From Micromonospora gifhornensis (GTDB taxonomy: Bacteria > Actinomycetota > Actinomycetes > Mycobacteriales > Micromonosporaceae): a DNA stretch of 64,000 bases. Shown in pieces: positions 1 through 9,124 of the stretch. The stretch lies in contig NZ_BOPA01000017.1 in the NCBI RefSeq assembly GCF_016863515.1, positions 1-64,000 on the forward strand. Reading direction: 5' to 3'. Under the pieces are notes generated by a model. That model did no database searches and was not told where the DNA came from. It saw only the letters and a program-made list of their open reading frames with translations. How positions within the stretch are numbered: the first letter of the stretch is position 1; every line of letters starts with the position of its first letter. Made by a program: the position numbers and the translations under genes.

Positions 1-196
1 AGTGAGTAGGATGCGCTGAGTTGCGGGAAGCTGATCAAGGCCTCGGTGGCGATGGCGAGCGGCGGTCGCCGGGGCTGAATCGCATCGGGACGCCTGGTGA
101 TGGACGGTCGAGGTCGTCGACTGACTTCAGAGCGCAGGGCTTGGGCAGGATTGAGAAGGACTGCGTTGGTGCGCCGCGGCCCCTTGTCTGTTCGGG

Positions 197-496
197 TCAG
201 GTGTCTGCGGAGTCGTTGTCAGCCTCGGTAGGGGCGGCGTCGGTCTCGTCCGTTGTTTCCGAGTTGCTGGTGGCCTGTTCCATCGCGTACGCGCACAGTT
301 CCTCGAAGGAGACGTTGTTCTCCAGGGCGATCCTGAACAGCGTCTCGAACGCGTCCATCACCTCTACCGGTACCGATCCGCCGCGTACGCGTTGCAACCA
401 GGCGGATTGTTGTTCCATCGGGTGGGTGCCGACTGCCGGCTCGCCGACGTAGAGGGGAAATGACGCGCGTGCCGTCCCGAACTGGCAGTCGATCAT
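197..496 (-). CDS. small DUF2610-like protein (99 aa)
   Basis: A 99-residue acidic protein whose residues 1-75 resemble the DUF2610 family (my recollection of the family, not a search). Visible features are an N-terminal strand-like part, a YVGEP turn, a HPMEQQSAWL segment, and a helical VMDAFETLFRIALENN stretch. The last 25 residues are a Ser/Thr/Asp/Glu-rich tail. Its ATG lies 8 bp after the stop of the upstream membrane-protein gene, so the two are probably translated from one message. The molecular function is unknown. Its place in the NLR cassette suggests a regulator, adaptor or chaperone of the membrane partner, but that is inference. Confidence 0.72.
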   Translation of the reverse strand: MIDCQFGTARASFPLYVGEPAVGTHPMEQQSAWLQRVRGGSVPVEVMDAFETLFRIALENNVSFEELCAYAMEQATSNSETTDETDAAPTEADNDSADT

Positions 497-504
497 GAAG
501 GATC

Positions 505-879
505 TCACCGGGTTGACCCTCCGTCCGCTCGGACGTCGACCTGGCCGATGGTGCCGGTGTTCGCGATGTTGATGCCACCGGTGTTGTGCTGCTCGACCGT
601 GCCGGTCTGCGGGAGTGGTGCAGGGGACTCGTCGATGCGGGGCGGGTCGTCCTGTTCGGCGGGAGGTGTTGGGTCCGCGTCGGTCGGTGTCTGCTGTCGG
701 GTACGCGTCACGGCGATCGCAGCACTGACCACGGTGATCACGAACGCTCCCAGGCCGGCCCACCAACTCGCGCGTTCGAGCCCCTCGTCGACCAGGAAGA
801 TCACGCCGATGGCCAGCAGGATTGCACCCGCCAGCACATAGACGGTGACCCAACCGGCGGCCCGTCGACTACCCCACAT
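505..879 (-). CDS. two-helix membrane protein with C-terminal amyloid-like motif
   Basis: A 124-residue protein with two hydrophobic helices (about residues 11-30 and 39-57), a Pro/Asp/Thr/Gln-rich linker (60-92) and a C-terminal Asn/Gly-rich motif, NTGGINIANTGTIGQVDV (99-116). That motif is nearly repeated at the N-terminus of the divergent giant TIR-NACHT protein. An effector domain followed by a short Gly/Asn motif at the extreme C-terminus, next to an NLR with the same motif at its N-terminus, is the arrangement known for bacterial amyloid signalling pairs. I infer a membrane-acting effector or membrane anchor. ATG 879 follows a GGAGAC sequence; an in-frame GTG seven codons upstream is the alternative start. 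Confidence 0.72.
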   Translation of the reverse strand: MWGSRRAAGWVTVYVLAGAILLAIGVIFLVDEGLERASWWAGLGAFVITVVSAAIAVTRTRQQTPTDADPTPPAEQDDPPRIDESPAPLPQTGTVEQHNTGGINIANTGTIGQVDVRADGGSTR

Positions 880-931
880 GTCTCCATCGTGGCCTGTCAC
901 TTCACCAGCTGGGTAAGCCGTTCGGCCAGTA

Positions 932-3900
932 ATGGTCGCGCCACGTATGGTTGTGCGGTCTCTGCGAGCCGGGTTTTCTGAAACGGTGACGCCGCCGCAG
1001 GATGACGTGCCACCCGTGAGCCAACCGCAGCAGCCGACCGGCGACGCTCTCGCCGGAGTGCTTCGCCAGCTGTCCGGCGGCACCACGGGCGCCACCGGGC
1101 AGGCCAACACGGGCGGCACGAACATCGCCAACAGCGGTGTCATCGAACGCCTCACGGTGGCGCTGTCGACAGCACCTCCGCAACCATCGACCACCGCCTT
1201 CGTCAGTTATCCGGAGAGCGACCGGGAATGGGTCGAGCAGTCGCTGCTGGCGGCGCTCGATCCGTTGCCCCTGCAACTCTTCTACTCCGGCGGTCACCTG
1301 AGTCAACCCGATGACTGGGAAATGGTGTACGCCGTCATGGACAAGGCGTCGCTGCTCATCGTGGTGGGTCGGGACAGTTCGGTGGTGCGTGACCGTCGGG
1401 TGCGCGACCAGGTCGCCTACTGGCTCGACAGCCATCCGGACCGCAGTGGGGTGGTGCTGGTCGGCCAGCCGGACAGTCGGCCCGAGGCGATCGACAGTCG
1501 GCTCGCCGGCCTGCCGATGGTCGCGATGCCGGTCGGCGAGGTGGCCGCGGCGTCGCGGGCCGCCGCCGACGACCGGCTGGTGCGGGCCATCCGTTTGACG
1601 CCGCGTGCCGAGCCGGTCGCCACCCGGGACCGGGTGGCCGACGAGGACGCGCTCGGCCCGGTACGCGACGCGTACCTGCGGTGGGTGTGCCGGACGCACA
1701 GCGTCATCGACACGGTCGTCGCCGGGGTGTCGGTGACGATGCCGCTGGCGCAGTGTCCGCCACCGGGACCGCTGGTCCGCGACGGTTCGTCCGGCCGGAC
1801 CCGGATCACCGAACTCGACCACCTGCGTAGCCGGGCCCGTCAGGTGGACGGAGACGGCGGTACGACGCCGGACAGCGAGGCCGAGTTCTCGGTGCTCGCC
1901 GACCGGCCGCTGCCGACGTACCTGTCGCCGACCCGGTCGATCGACCGGCTCGACCTTTCCGGGCTGCCGGAACTGTCCCCGGCCCGACTGGCCGGCACCG
2001 TGTGGCGGGCGATCGTGCTCGGCGAGCCCGGCAGCGGCAAGAGCAGCATGGTGCGCAGGCTGGCGTACGACACCGCAGACCGACAGCTCGCCGACGACGG
2101 TGAACGTGACGAGGTACGGCGGTTGCCGGTGCTCTGCCGGGCCGCCGACCTAGCCGTCGGGCTGGCCGGTGCCGAGGAGTCGGCGGAGGGACTGGCCGCC
2201 CTCGCCATCCAGCTCGGCTGGGCCGGTGCGCTCCCGGCCGACCCGGTCAGCGGCGACCCGTTGCCGCCCGACGAGCTGGCCAGGCTCGCCCGGGTCGCGT
2301 TGCGTAGCCGACGACTGGTGCTGATCGTCGACGGTCTCGACGAAGTGCCCTCGCTGGCCGATCGTCGGTCCGTCGCCGCCGCCCTGGACGTCTTCGCCGC
2401 CTCCGGGGGTGTCCGGCTGGACCATCCCGCCCGGGCCCCCGGGAACCAGACCATCATCACCAGCCGGATCGCGGGCTACTACGCCGCCGCGCTCGGCGAC
2501 CGGTTCGAGCAGTTCCTGATCGGCCCGCTCGACGGTGACGGGGCCGCCGCCGTCGTCGACTACTGGCTCGGCGGTTACTTCGCCCTCGCCCGGGTGCCCG
2601 AGCTGACCCAGGCGCAGCGTCGGACCGAGATCGATCAACTGATCACCGGCGGGGGCGCCGCCGTGTGGCAGCTCGCTGCCAACCCGTACCTGCTGGTGTC
2701 GTTGGTTTCGGTGGTGTTGTCCGGGCTTTCCGGGCGTCCCGGTGTGCGCGGCGACCGGTGGTTGCGGGTGGATCTCTACACCGCCATGGTCGAGCATGCG
2801 GTGCGACGGGGTGGGCTGCGTCTTCCCGACGTGCCGGTCGACACCCTGATCCGGCTTCAGGCTGCGGTCGCGTACCAGATGCACGACGTGTCGCGAAGTG
2901 GGCTCGTCGACCGCGCCACACTCACCCAGTTGTGCCGGCGGGCGCTGGAACTGCTCGGTGAACCGGCCCCGCCGGTCGCGGCCGAGCAGGTGGATCTGGT
3001 GATCGCCGGCATCGACCTGCTCACCGCCCGAGGGCAGGAGCTGTACGGGTTTCGGCACCTGACCGTGCAGGAGTACTTCGCGGGCCGGTGGCTGATCGAT
3101 GCCGGCACGGTGGACGCGATCGTCACCGCCATCGGCGAGCGCCTCGGCGATCCGCGTTGGCTGGAAGCGGTCCGGCTCGCCCTCGGGCAGCTCAGTCGCG
3201 TCTCCGAACACGTCTTCGCGTCGGTGCTCGACAAGCTGCTCGCCGGACCCGGCAGACGACTGGCCGCCGAGATGCTCAGTCACAGCCTGGCCGACATCGC
3301 CGGGCTGCGCCGGCAACACCTGCGGGCCCTGGTCCAGGTGGCGGTGCAGACCGAGGCCGAGCTGACCGGCACCGTTGGCACGCTGCACCCGGACGGTGCG
3401 CGGATGCTGGAGCCGCTGCTGCGCTGGACGGTAAGCGTGCAGGGCGACACCGCACCTCGACTGCTCTGCGAAGCCCTCTGCGAGCACCTGCGCGACCCGG
3501 ACCCGGCGATGGCGGCCGCCGCCGCCCGGCTGATCGACGCGTTACGCCTCGACGACCGGTCGGTGGTGCAGGCGCTGCTGGAGGCGCAGTACCGCGACAG
3601 CGCGGAACACGGCTGGCAGGTGACCCGGGCACTGCTCACCGTGCTGCATCGGCGGATGACCGCGATCGGTGGCGGTGACCCTGAGGCGGTCCGGTCCGGG
3701 CTGGATGCGGAACAACAGACCCTGGTCGACACGATGGTCAGGGCCGCGCCGCCGACGACCGCCGCAGGCAGCAGTCGACGCCGGGCCGGCATCCGTGCCG
3801 CCACCACGATCGGCGTACGCAACCAGATGCGGACTGCCCTGACGACTGAAGCGGTGCTGCGCGAGCGGGTGGGCAGTGACCTCGGTTGGCTGCGGGTGCT

Positions 3901-6900
3901 GCTCTGCCTCTACGGCGGCATCCCCTTCCTCGACATGATCCACTGGCTGCGCCGCCAGGACGAGGCGGTCTCGGTGTTCGCCGCGCCGACCAGCGGACCG
4001 GCGGAACGCTACCGGGCGGCGGTCCTGCTCGACACCCTCATCCGACCGGCGATCGCCGCCCGTGGCCCGCGTCCGGTGGCGTTCCGCCCGGAACAGATCG
4101 CGATCGACAGCCCGCTGACGGACCACCTGCTGACCTGGTTGCGGGCGGCCGTGCCCGGTCACGACCTGCCGGATCTGCTCGCCGGCATCCTCACCGATCG
4201 GCGAGCAGATCCGCAGGTACGTGGGGACGCCCTGGCCGCCTGGCTGGTGCTGGACACCGGTGAGGCTCAGGCCGGCGCCACGGCGCCGTTCGTCGAGGAA
4301 GACGTCGCCATTACGGAGGCGGTTCGGCGGCGGGCGCGGTGGCGGCTGGGGCGTACGGACATGCTGCTCAGCGACGCGCTCGCCGGTCTGAACCCGCTGG
4401 CGGCCGGTGCCGGGCTCGCCGGCGACGTGTTCGGGGACGCCGCGACCGACCTGTTCCGGGACGCCTTCACCGACGTGGTGCGCGCACTGTGGAGCGTCGG
4501 CACTCCGCGGCCTGACGGCGACTCGACGAGCCGGCCTCTGTCGGAGGAGTTGGCGCTGGCGGTCTGCGGGGCGAACGACGACAAGGAGTACGCCGTCGCC
4601 GTCACCCTCGACGTCAAGGGGCGGGACATGGTCAACGTCGCGGGCGGCCTGGCCTCGGCGCTGGCCGACGTGGCGCGGACCGCGTCCGTCGCCGCTGCCG
4701 GCACCGACGACTGGCGGCTCGACCCGCTCTCGCCTCCTGCAGGTGACCTTGCGGAGGCGCTGACGGTGCTCGCGGGTCTGCATCCCCGCTGGGGGTTCCT
4801 GCGGTGCTGGTGCCTGGATCGGCTCGCCGAGCAGATCATCGCGGAAGGATTCCGCACCGAGGCGGCCTGTCTGGCCCTGGAGGTGCTGGTCACCGACCCA
4901 GCCAGCGCCCGGCGCACCCTCGAACGCCTCGGCCCGGCGGCCGGCGCTGCCAGCGGCGGGGCCACGAGGGAGCACAGCGATCAGCACGAGGAGACAGGCG
5001 ACGGCGAACCGCAGGTGGGCGAAGCACCGCTCGCCGGTAGCGGGCTACCGGCTGACCCGGTGGCGCTGTCCCGCCTCGACCGGTCGAGCGGACGGTCCCG
5101 ATCCGCGTACGCCGAGCTTCGCGGCCGGATCCGGCTCGCGGCGCTGCTCGGCGAACGGTGGACCGTGCGTGTCCTCGACGAGGCGCTCGGCGGCCTGACC
5201 GACGCGCATCAGCGGCTGCGGGCCATCGAACTCGCGGTGGGGGAGCGGCTGGTCGCACCGGGCCCCGAGCTGCTGGAGCGGGCGGTGACCGCGGCCCGGC
5301 AGATCGATGGCCCCGCCGTACGCGCCAGTGCCCTGGCCCGGACCGCCCGGTGGACCGACCTGGGCACCGAAGAGGGACTGTTGCGCGAGGCGCTCGTCGC
5401 GCTGCGGGATGCGCCACCGGACGAGGTTGCCCGCGTGCTGTCTCTCCTGCCGCCGCCGACGAGCGACGAGACGCGGGCCCTGCGCCGACGGTGCGAGACG
5501 GTGTTGACCTCCCGTCGCCAACGCAGCATCGCCCGGGGCGACGCGGCGGGTGCGCTGCTCAGCCACGACCGGCTCGACCGGGACGCGGACACGGTGCAGG
5601 CCTGGGCCGCGCTCACCACGGCGATGCTGTGCCGACGTGGCCTGGACCTGCTCCGGGACACCGCGGGCCGGTTCACCTCGGAGCGCGCCGCATGGTCCGC
5701 CCTGTCCGACCCCGAGCGACGACCCGCCGCGCTCGCCGCCCTCCGCGCGCGGGCAGCAGCCGGTGTGACAGCCCTTCGGCTGGAGAAGGAGGCGGTGGCC
5801 GGCATCGACGCGCTGCTCGCCGCGCAGCAGGTCGACGACGCCGTGGAGTTGCTGGCCGCCAGCCGCGCCACCACTGCGGTGGCGCGCCTGCGTCGGTGGC
5901 GCGAGCATCCCCGGGCGGATCTGGCAGGTGTGGCGACACTGCTGGCGATCGAGTCCGGCGAACTGGATCCACCAGCCGTGGCCGGCCTGGCGGACCTGCT
6001 CCGCAGCGGCGACGACCGGATCCGGCTGCGCACCCGCACCGCCATCGCCTCGGTGTCCCGAGGCGGGCAGGGGCCACCGAGACTGCGGGCCAGCGTGCTC
6101 GGTGCGGAGTCGATAGTCGAACTCGTACGGCTGGTCTGCGCTGCGCGCGATCGCCACCCGCACCTGTACGGCGACCTGTGGTGGGCGCTTGCCGACATCG
6201 TGCACGACGCACCCGGCGTGCTGCGGTCGGCGCTGGACCTGCTCGCCGGGGAACCGGCTGCCCGGCGCCGGCTCCTCGTCGCCCTCCAGCACCTTCGCCT
6301 GCCGGTACTGGACATGCTGCTCGCCGAGTTGCCGCGGCTGCCCGACGAGGAGCAGATGGAGGTCCTGTGGGCGTTGCAGACCGTGGCCTGGACGCCGAGC
6401 CGCTTCGGGATGGAGGCCACCCGGCTGCGTCGGGCGGCCGGCGCGGCCCGACGGTGTGTCAACGAGAGCGGCGACGGGCCGGCGGCACAGGCGCTGCGCC
6501 TGCTCGGGCTGATCCTGCCGGTGACAGGTCTCTCCGTCGACGCGCTGCTCGGCGAGGCGCTCTCCGGTGACGGGCTGGCCGAAGCCGCCTGCGACGGCCT
6601 CGGGTTCCTGCTGCACCGGGCCCGGTGGGAGGCGCCGGAGCTGGATGCCGCGGAGGCGGTGACGGAGCTGTGGCTGCTCGCCCGCGATCCGCACGAACCG
6701 ATCGCGGTCGCCGCGTTGACCGCGTTGGCCCGTGCCGGGGTGACCATCGAGGACGACGTCTCGATCGCGCCCGACCTCGTCCTGCGCGGCCTTGTCGGGG
6801 CCGTGGACCAGTTCGTGGTCGGTGACCAGTGGCATGCCGATCTGCGGCGGGCCGCACGGTTCGTGCTGCACGGTACCCCGGTGGGGGAGGGCACCGACCC

Positions 6901-8161
6901 GAACCCGTTGCTCGCGCTGCTGCTGGAGCAGGTCGTCGCGCAGGTTCTAAACCAGATCGAGGCACCCGACAGGCCATACCGGGAGGCTGGTGCCGACTAC
7001 CTGTCCGTGCTGTACGCCGTGGCCGTGCAACAACCGGCAGCGCTGCGGGAGGCGGTCGCCGGTGAACCCCGGGACCTGCCCGCCCTGCTGCTGACGTTGC
7101 TCGGGCACGAGCCCGCGTGGGTGACCCGTAGCGTCGCCGGCGCGTTGCTGGCCATCCTCGGCGACGGTGACGCACCGTCGCTGCGGACGCTGCTGGACAT
7201 GGCCTGGGACACCGACGCGGTCGGGGAGCGGGTGCTCGGGTCGTTCCGGTGGCTGGACCGGGTCACCGAGCAGGGCCTGGCGGAACTCGTCCAGGCCACC
7301 GCCGACCCGTTCGTCGCCCGGGCCTACTTCGCCGTCCAGATGCTCGCCGCGCTCGCGAAGCAGGGCGTGTTCGGGCCGGACGAGCAGCGGACCGCGTTGG
7401 CCGCGGTGGCCGGCGCGATCCGTCGTCCGGACGCCACCCGGCACGTCCTGCTCGAACGCGACGGCCGGATCAGCAGCTTGGGCACCCTGGCGGATGCCTG
7501 CCGACAGGCCATCGGCTGGATCGAGTCGGACCGGCGGTTGCGCGAGTCGGAGGCGGTCCACACCGGTGTGGTGCTTCCTGCCGCAGGCGTCAACGGGGAG
7601 CCCGTCACGCTGCGGCTCACCGGCGACGTGCCGATCGACCAGCCGGTCCGCTACCAGATCGACTATCTCCAGCAGACCGAGAACATCGAGCTGCCGGCCG
7701 CGCTGACCCAGCGACTCGGCGCGGTGACCGCTGCCGCCGCCGGGGCCAAGGTGCCGCTTGTCGCCCTGGTGCCGCCGGCTGCCGATCGTCCGGGCCGCGG
7801 ATCCGAGGCGTCGCCAGTGACCGGGGAGCAGGATCAGGGGCGCCTGGCGGAAGCCGCGGCCGAGAGCAGCAGCGCAGCGTCCAGGGCGGCGCTGATGCTG
7901 ATCGTGGGCCGGAACATGGCCGGTGAGGAGATATACAGCTATCTGCGGGTGTCGGAGCAGCAGATCGAGGATGTCCGGGCGGCGCTGGACTCCGGTGGGC
8001 CGTTCACGCCGGGGGACTTCGGGACGGTGGTCATCAGCGGCCGGGGCAAGCCCAGCGTCGAGGTGACCGAACTCGTCGGTGTACCCGACTTCCTGATCCA
8101 GTTCAACGAGCCCGCAGCGGCGGCGTCGACAGCCGCAGACCCTCCGGCCGAGACCGGGTAG
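932..8161 (+). CDS. giant TIR-NACHT (STAND, NLR-like) protein with long helical repeat region
   Basis: A 2409-residue multidomain protein. Residues 59-77 hold the motif NTGGTNIANSGVIERLTV, shared with the neighbouring membrane protein. Residues about 88-215 form a TIR-like domain (AFVSYPESDREWVEQ, then DDWEMVYAVMDKASLLIVVG). Residues about 355-560 are a NACHT-type NTPase with Walker A GEPGSGKS near 364, Walker B LIVDGLDE near 464, and a TIITSRIAGYY sensor segment. A winged-helix end follows near 700 (GFRHLTVQEYFAGRW). Residues about 740-2200 are Ala/Leu-rich helices that look like a HEAT/TPR-type superhelix. The C-terminus is beta-rich after a disordered stretch. STAND proteins of this shape act as intracellular sensors, often of phage. 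I could not place a TIR catalytic Glu; the expected region reads VRDQVAYWL. Start uncertain: ATG 932, ATG 947 or GTG 986. Confidence 0.88.
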   Translation: MVAPRMVVRSLRAGFSETVTPPQDDVPPVSQPQQPTGDALAGVLRQLSGGTTGATGQANTGGTNIANSGVIERLTVALSTAPPQPSTTAFVSYPESDREWVEQSLLAALDPLPLQLFYSGGHLSQPDDWEMVYAVMDKASLLIVVGRDSSVVRDRRVRDQVAYWLDSHPDRSGVVLVGQPDSRPEAIDSRLAGLPMVAMPVGEVAAASRAAADDRLVRAIRLTPRAEPVATRDRVADEDALGPVRDAYLRWVCRTHSVIDTVVAGVSVTMPLAQCPPPGPLVRDGSSGRTRITELDHLRSRARQVDGDGGTTPDSEAEFSVLADRPLPTYLSPTRSIDRLDLSGLPELSPARLAGTVWRAIVLGEPGSGKSSMVRRLAYDTADRQLADDGERDEVRRLPVLCRAADLAVGLAGAEESAEGLAALAIQLGWAGALPADPVSGDPLPPDELARLARVALRSRRLVLIVDGLDEVPSLADRRSVAAALDVFAASGGVRLDHPARAPGNQTIITSRIAGYYAAALGDRFEQFLIGPLDGDGAAAVVDYWLGGYFALARVPELTQAQRRTEIDQLITGGGAAVWQLAANPYLLVSLVSVVLSGLSGRPGVRGDRWLRVDLYTAMVEHAVRRGGLRLPDVPVDTLIRLQAAVAYQMHDVSRSGLVDRATLTQLCRRALELLGEPAPPVAAEQVDLVIAGIDLLTARGQELYGFRHLTVQEYFAGRWLIDAGTVDAIVTAIGERLGDPRWLEAVRLALGQLSRVSEHVFASVLDKLLAGPGRRLAAEMLSHSLADIAGLRRQHLRALVQVAVQTEAELTGTVGTLHPDGARMLEPLLRWTVSVQGDTAPRLLCEALCEHLRDPDPAMAAAAARLIDALRLDDRSVVQALLEAQYRDSAEHGWQVTRALLTVLHRRMTAIGGGDPEAVRSGLDAEQQTLVDTMVRAAPPTTAAGSSRRRAGIRAATTIGVRNQMRTALTTEAVLRERVGSDLGWLRVLLCLYGGIPFLDMIHWLRRQDEAVSVFAAPTSGPAERYRAAVLLDTLIRPAIAARGPRPVAFRPEQIAIDSPLTDHLLTWLRAAVPGHDLPDLLAGILTDRRADPQVRGDALAAWLVLDTGEAQAGATAPFVEEDVAITEAVRRRARWRLGRTDMLLSDALAGLNPLAAGAGLAGDVFGDAATDLFRDAFTDVVRALWSVGTPRPDGDSTSRPLSEELALAVCGANDDKEYAVAVTLDVKGRDMVNVAGGLASALADVARTASVAAAGTDDWRLDPLSPPAGDLAEALTVLAGLHPRWGFLRCWCLDRLAEQIIAEGFRTEAACLALEVLVTDPASARRTLERLGPAAGAASGGATREHSDQHEETGDGEPQVGEAPLAGSGLPADPVALSRLDRSSGRSRSAYAELRGRIRLAALLGERWTVRVLDEALGGLTDAHQRLRAIELAVGERLVAPGPELLERAVTAARQIDGPAVRASALARTARWTDLGTEEGLLREALVALRDAPPDEVARVLSLLPPPTSDETRALRRRCETVLTSRRQRSIARGDAAGALLSHDRLDRDADTVQAWAALTTAMLCRRGLDLLRDTAGRFTSERAAWSALSDPERRPAALAALRARAAAGVTALRLEKEAVAGIDALLAAQQVDDAVELLAASRATTAVARLRRWREHPRADLAGVATLLAIESGELDPPAVAGLADLLRSGDDRIRLRTRTAIASVSRGGQGPPRLRASVLGAESIVELVRLVCAARDRHPHLYGDLWWALADIVHDAPGVLRSALDLLAGEPAARRRLLVALQHLRLPVLDMLLAELPRLPDEEQMEVLWALQTVAWTPSRFGMEATRLRRAAGAARRCVNESGDGPAAQALRLLGLILPVTGLSVDALLGEALSGDGLAEAACDGLGFLLHRARWEAPELDAAEAVTELWLLARDPHEPIAVAALTALARAGVTIEDDVSIAPDLVLRGLVGAVDQFVVGDQWHADLRRAARFVLHGTPVGEGTDPNPLLALLLEQVVAQVLNQIEAPDRPYREAGADYLSVLYAVAVQQPAALREAVAGEPRDLPALLLTLLGHEPAWVTRSVAGALLAILGDGDAPSLRTLLDMAWDTDAVGERVLGSFRWLDRVTEQGLAELVQATADPFVARAYFAVQMLAALAKQGVFGPDEQRTALAAVAGAIRRPDATRHVLLERDGRISSLGTLADACRQAIGWIESDRRLRESEAVHTGVVLPAAGVNGEPVTLRLTGDVPIDQPVRYQIDYLQQTENIELPAALTQRLGAVTAAAAGAKVPLVALVPPAADRPGRGSEASPVTGEQDQGRLAEAAAESSSAASRAALMLIVGRNMAGEEIYSYLRVSEQQIEDVRAALDSGGPFTPGDFGTVVISGRGKPSVEVTELVGVPDFLIQFNEPAAAASTAADPPAETG

Positions 8162-8185
8162 TACCGGGAAGCACCGCGAGGCCGG

Positions 8186-8219
8186 ACGCCGGCCGGAGCC
8201 CCGTGACCCCGGCCGGCGT
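8186..8219. terminator. hairpin terminator between convergent genes
   Basis: An 11-bp perfect inverted repeat, ACGCCGGCCGG (8186-8196) and CCGGCCGGCGT (8209-8219), with a 12-nt loop. It lies between the stop of the TIR-NACHT gene and the stop of the convergent acetoacetate-decarboxylase-like gene, so it can serve both strands. Confidence 0.6.
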
Positions 8220-8224
8220 GCGGG

Positions 8225-9124
8225 TCAGAGGATCCGCAGGTCCTTGACGGTGTACGAGAGCGAACCGCGGAAGCCGACACCCACCCGCAGCGGCGCCAGG
8301 TCGGCGAGTTCCTCGCGCGGTGCAGGCAGGAACCGCAGGTCGCCGGTGCCGACCCAGGTGTTCGCCATCCGCAGGCTGTCGAGCACCGACATGGTCAGCT
8401 CGTGGACCGGCGGCCGGTGGTGCTGCCCGGCCGCGAGCTGCGGGAAGTGCCGCAGGTTGACGATCGGCCGGGTCAGGGCCGGCAGTCGCTCGGCGGTCCG
8501 GTCCAGGGTGACTGTGGTTTCCGCCAGCCGGTGGCCGCCCGCGGAGAGCACGGCGGCGAAGCGGCCACCCTTGCCGACGACCGGACCGGCCAGGCTCTCG
8601 ACCGCGAACGCCCGGGTCTGCTTGATCGCCCCGAGCTTCTTCGGGAAGCCCTGGACCCAGCCGCGGGCCAGCGACGAGTCGTTGTCGACCCAGATGAACG
8701 GGCACCAGGCCACCGGGGTGCCGCGCCAGTACGCGTCGAGCAGCACCAGGAACTCGGAGTACTGGCTGTAGGGCGGGTCCAGGTAGTCGTCGGTGCCCCC
8801 GTTGAACTGCCAGTCGATGAACACGCCGTACCCGTGGCCGGGGTTGACGGGGTCGGGATCGAGGCCGGTGGGCAGCGACGCGGCGGCCGCCTCCGGGCTG
8901 GTCCAGAACTCCGCGCCGACGGCGTCCCCGACGTAGTGCCACGGCGGTTTGCCGGCCAGGTTGGCCACTCCGCGTGCGCTGAGGGGCAGGGTGTAGCCCT
9001 TGAGTCGTTCCGGGTCGGTGACGGCCGCGGCAGCCGGCGATGCCGTCGCGGCGGTGCCGGCGAGGCCGACGGTCCCGCCCGCCAACGCGGCGAGCACGGT
9101 ACGCCGCTGAAGGTTGTTCTCCAC
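8225..9124 (-). CDS. Tat-exported acetoacetate decarboxylase family protein
   Basis: A 299-residue protein with a twin-arginine signal (RRTVLAALAGG, residues 7-17) and an Ala-rich cleavage region ending near residue 34. The body carries acetoacetate decarboxylase (ADC) family signatures: FIWVDNDSSLARGWVQGFPKKLGAIK near residues 145-170. The Lys pair in GFPKK corresponds to the region of the Schiff-base lysine in ADC. Export of an ADC-like fold is unusual and suggests a secreted enzyme on a different carbonyl substrate. AGGAGGAAAG upstream of ATG 9124 supports the start. It is convergent with the NLR gene and divergent from the GH10 xylanase. The true substrate cannot be read from the sequence. 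Confidence 0.82.
   Translation of the reverse strand: MENNLQRRTVLAALAGGTVGLAGTAATASPAAAAVTDPERLKGYTLPLSARGVANLAGKPPWHYVGDAVGAEFWTSPEAAAASLPTGLDPDPVNPGHGYGVFIDWQFNGGTDDYLDPPYSQYSEFLVLLDAYWRGTPVAWCPFIWVDNDSSLARGWVQGFPKKLGAIKQTRAFAVESLAGPVVGKGGRFAAVLSAGGHRLAETTVTLDRTAERLPALTRPIVNLRHFPQLAAGQHHRPPVHELTMSVLDSLRMANTWVGTGDLRFLPAPREELADLAPLRVGVGFRGSLSYTVKDLRIL

Noticed and set aside
21..452. 143-residue plus-strand frame at the left end
   Set aside because: Antisense to the DUF2610-like gene with no recognisable domain; bases 1-196 give no support for a gene.
2150..3487. 445-residue open frame on the minus strand inside the NLR gene
   Set aside because: High-GC antisense shadow; Gln/His/Arg-rich composition, no domain, and the plus strand carries clear NACHT motifs.
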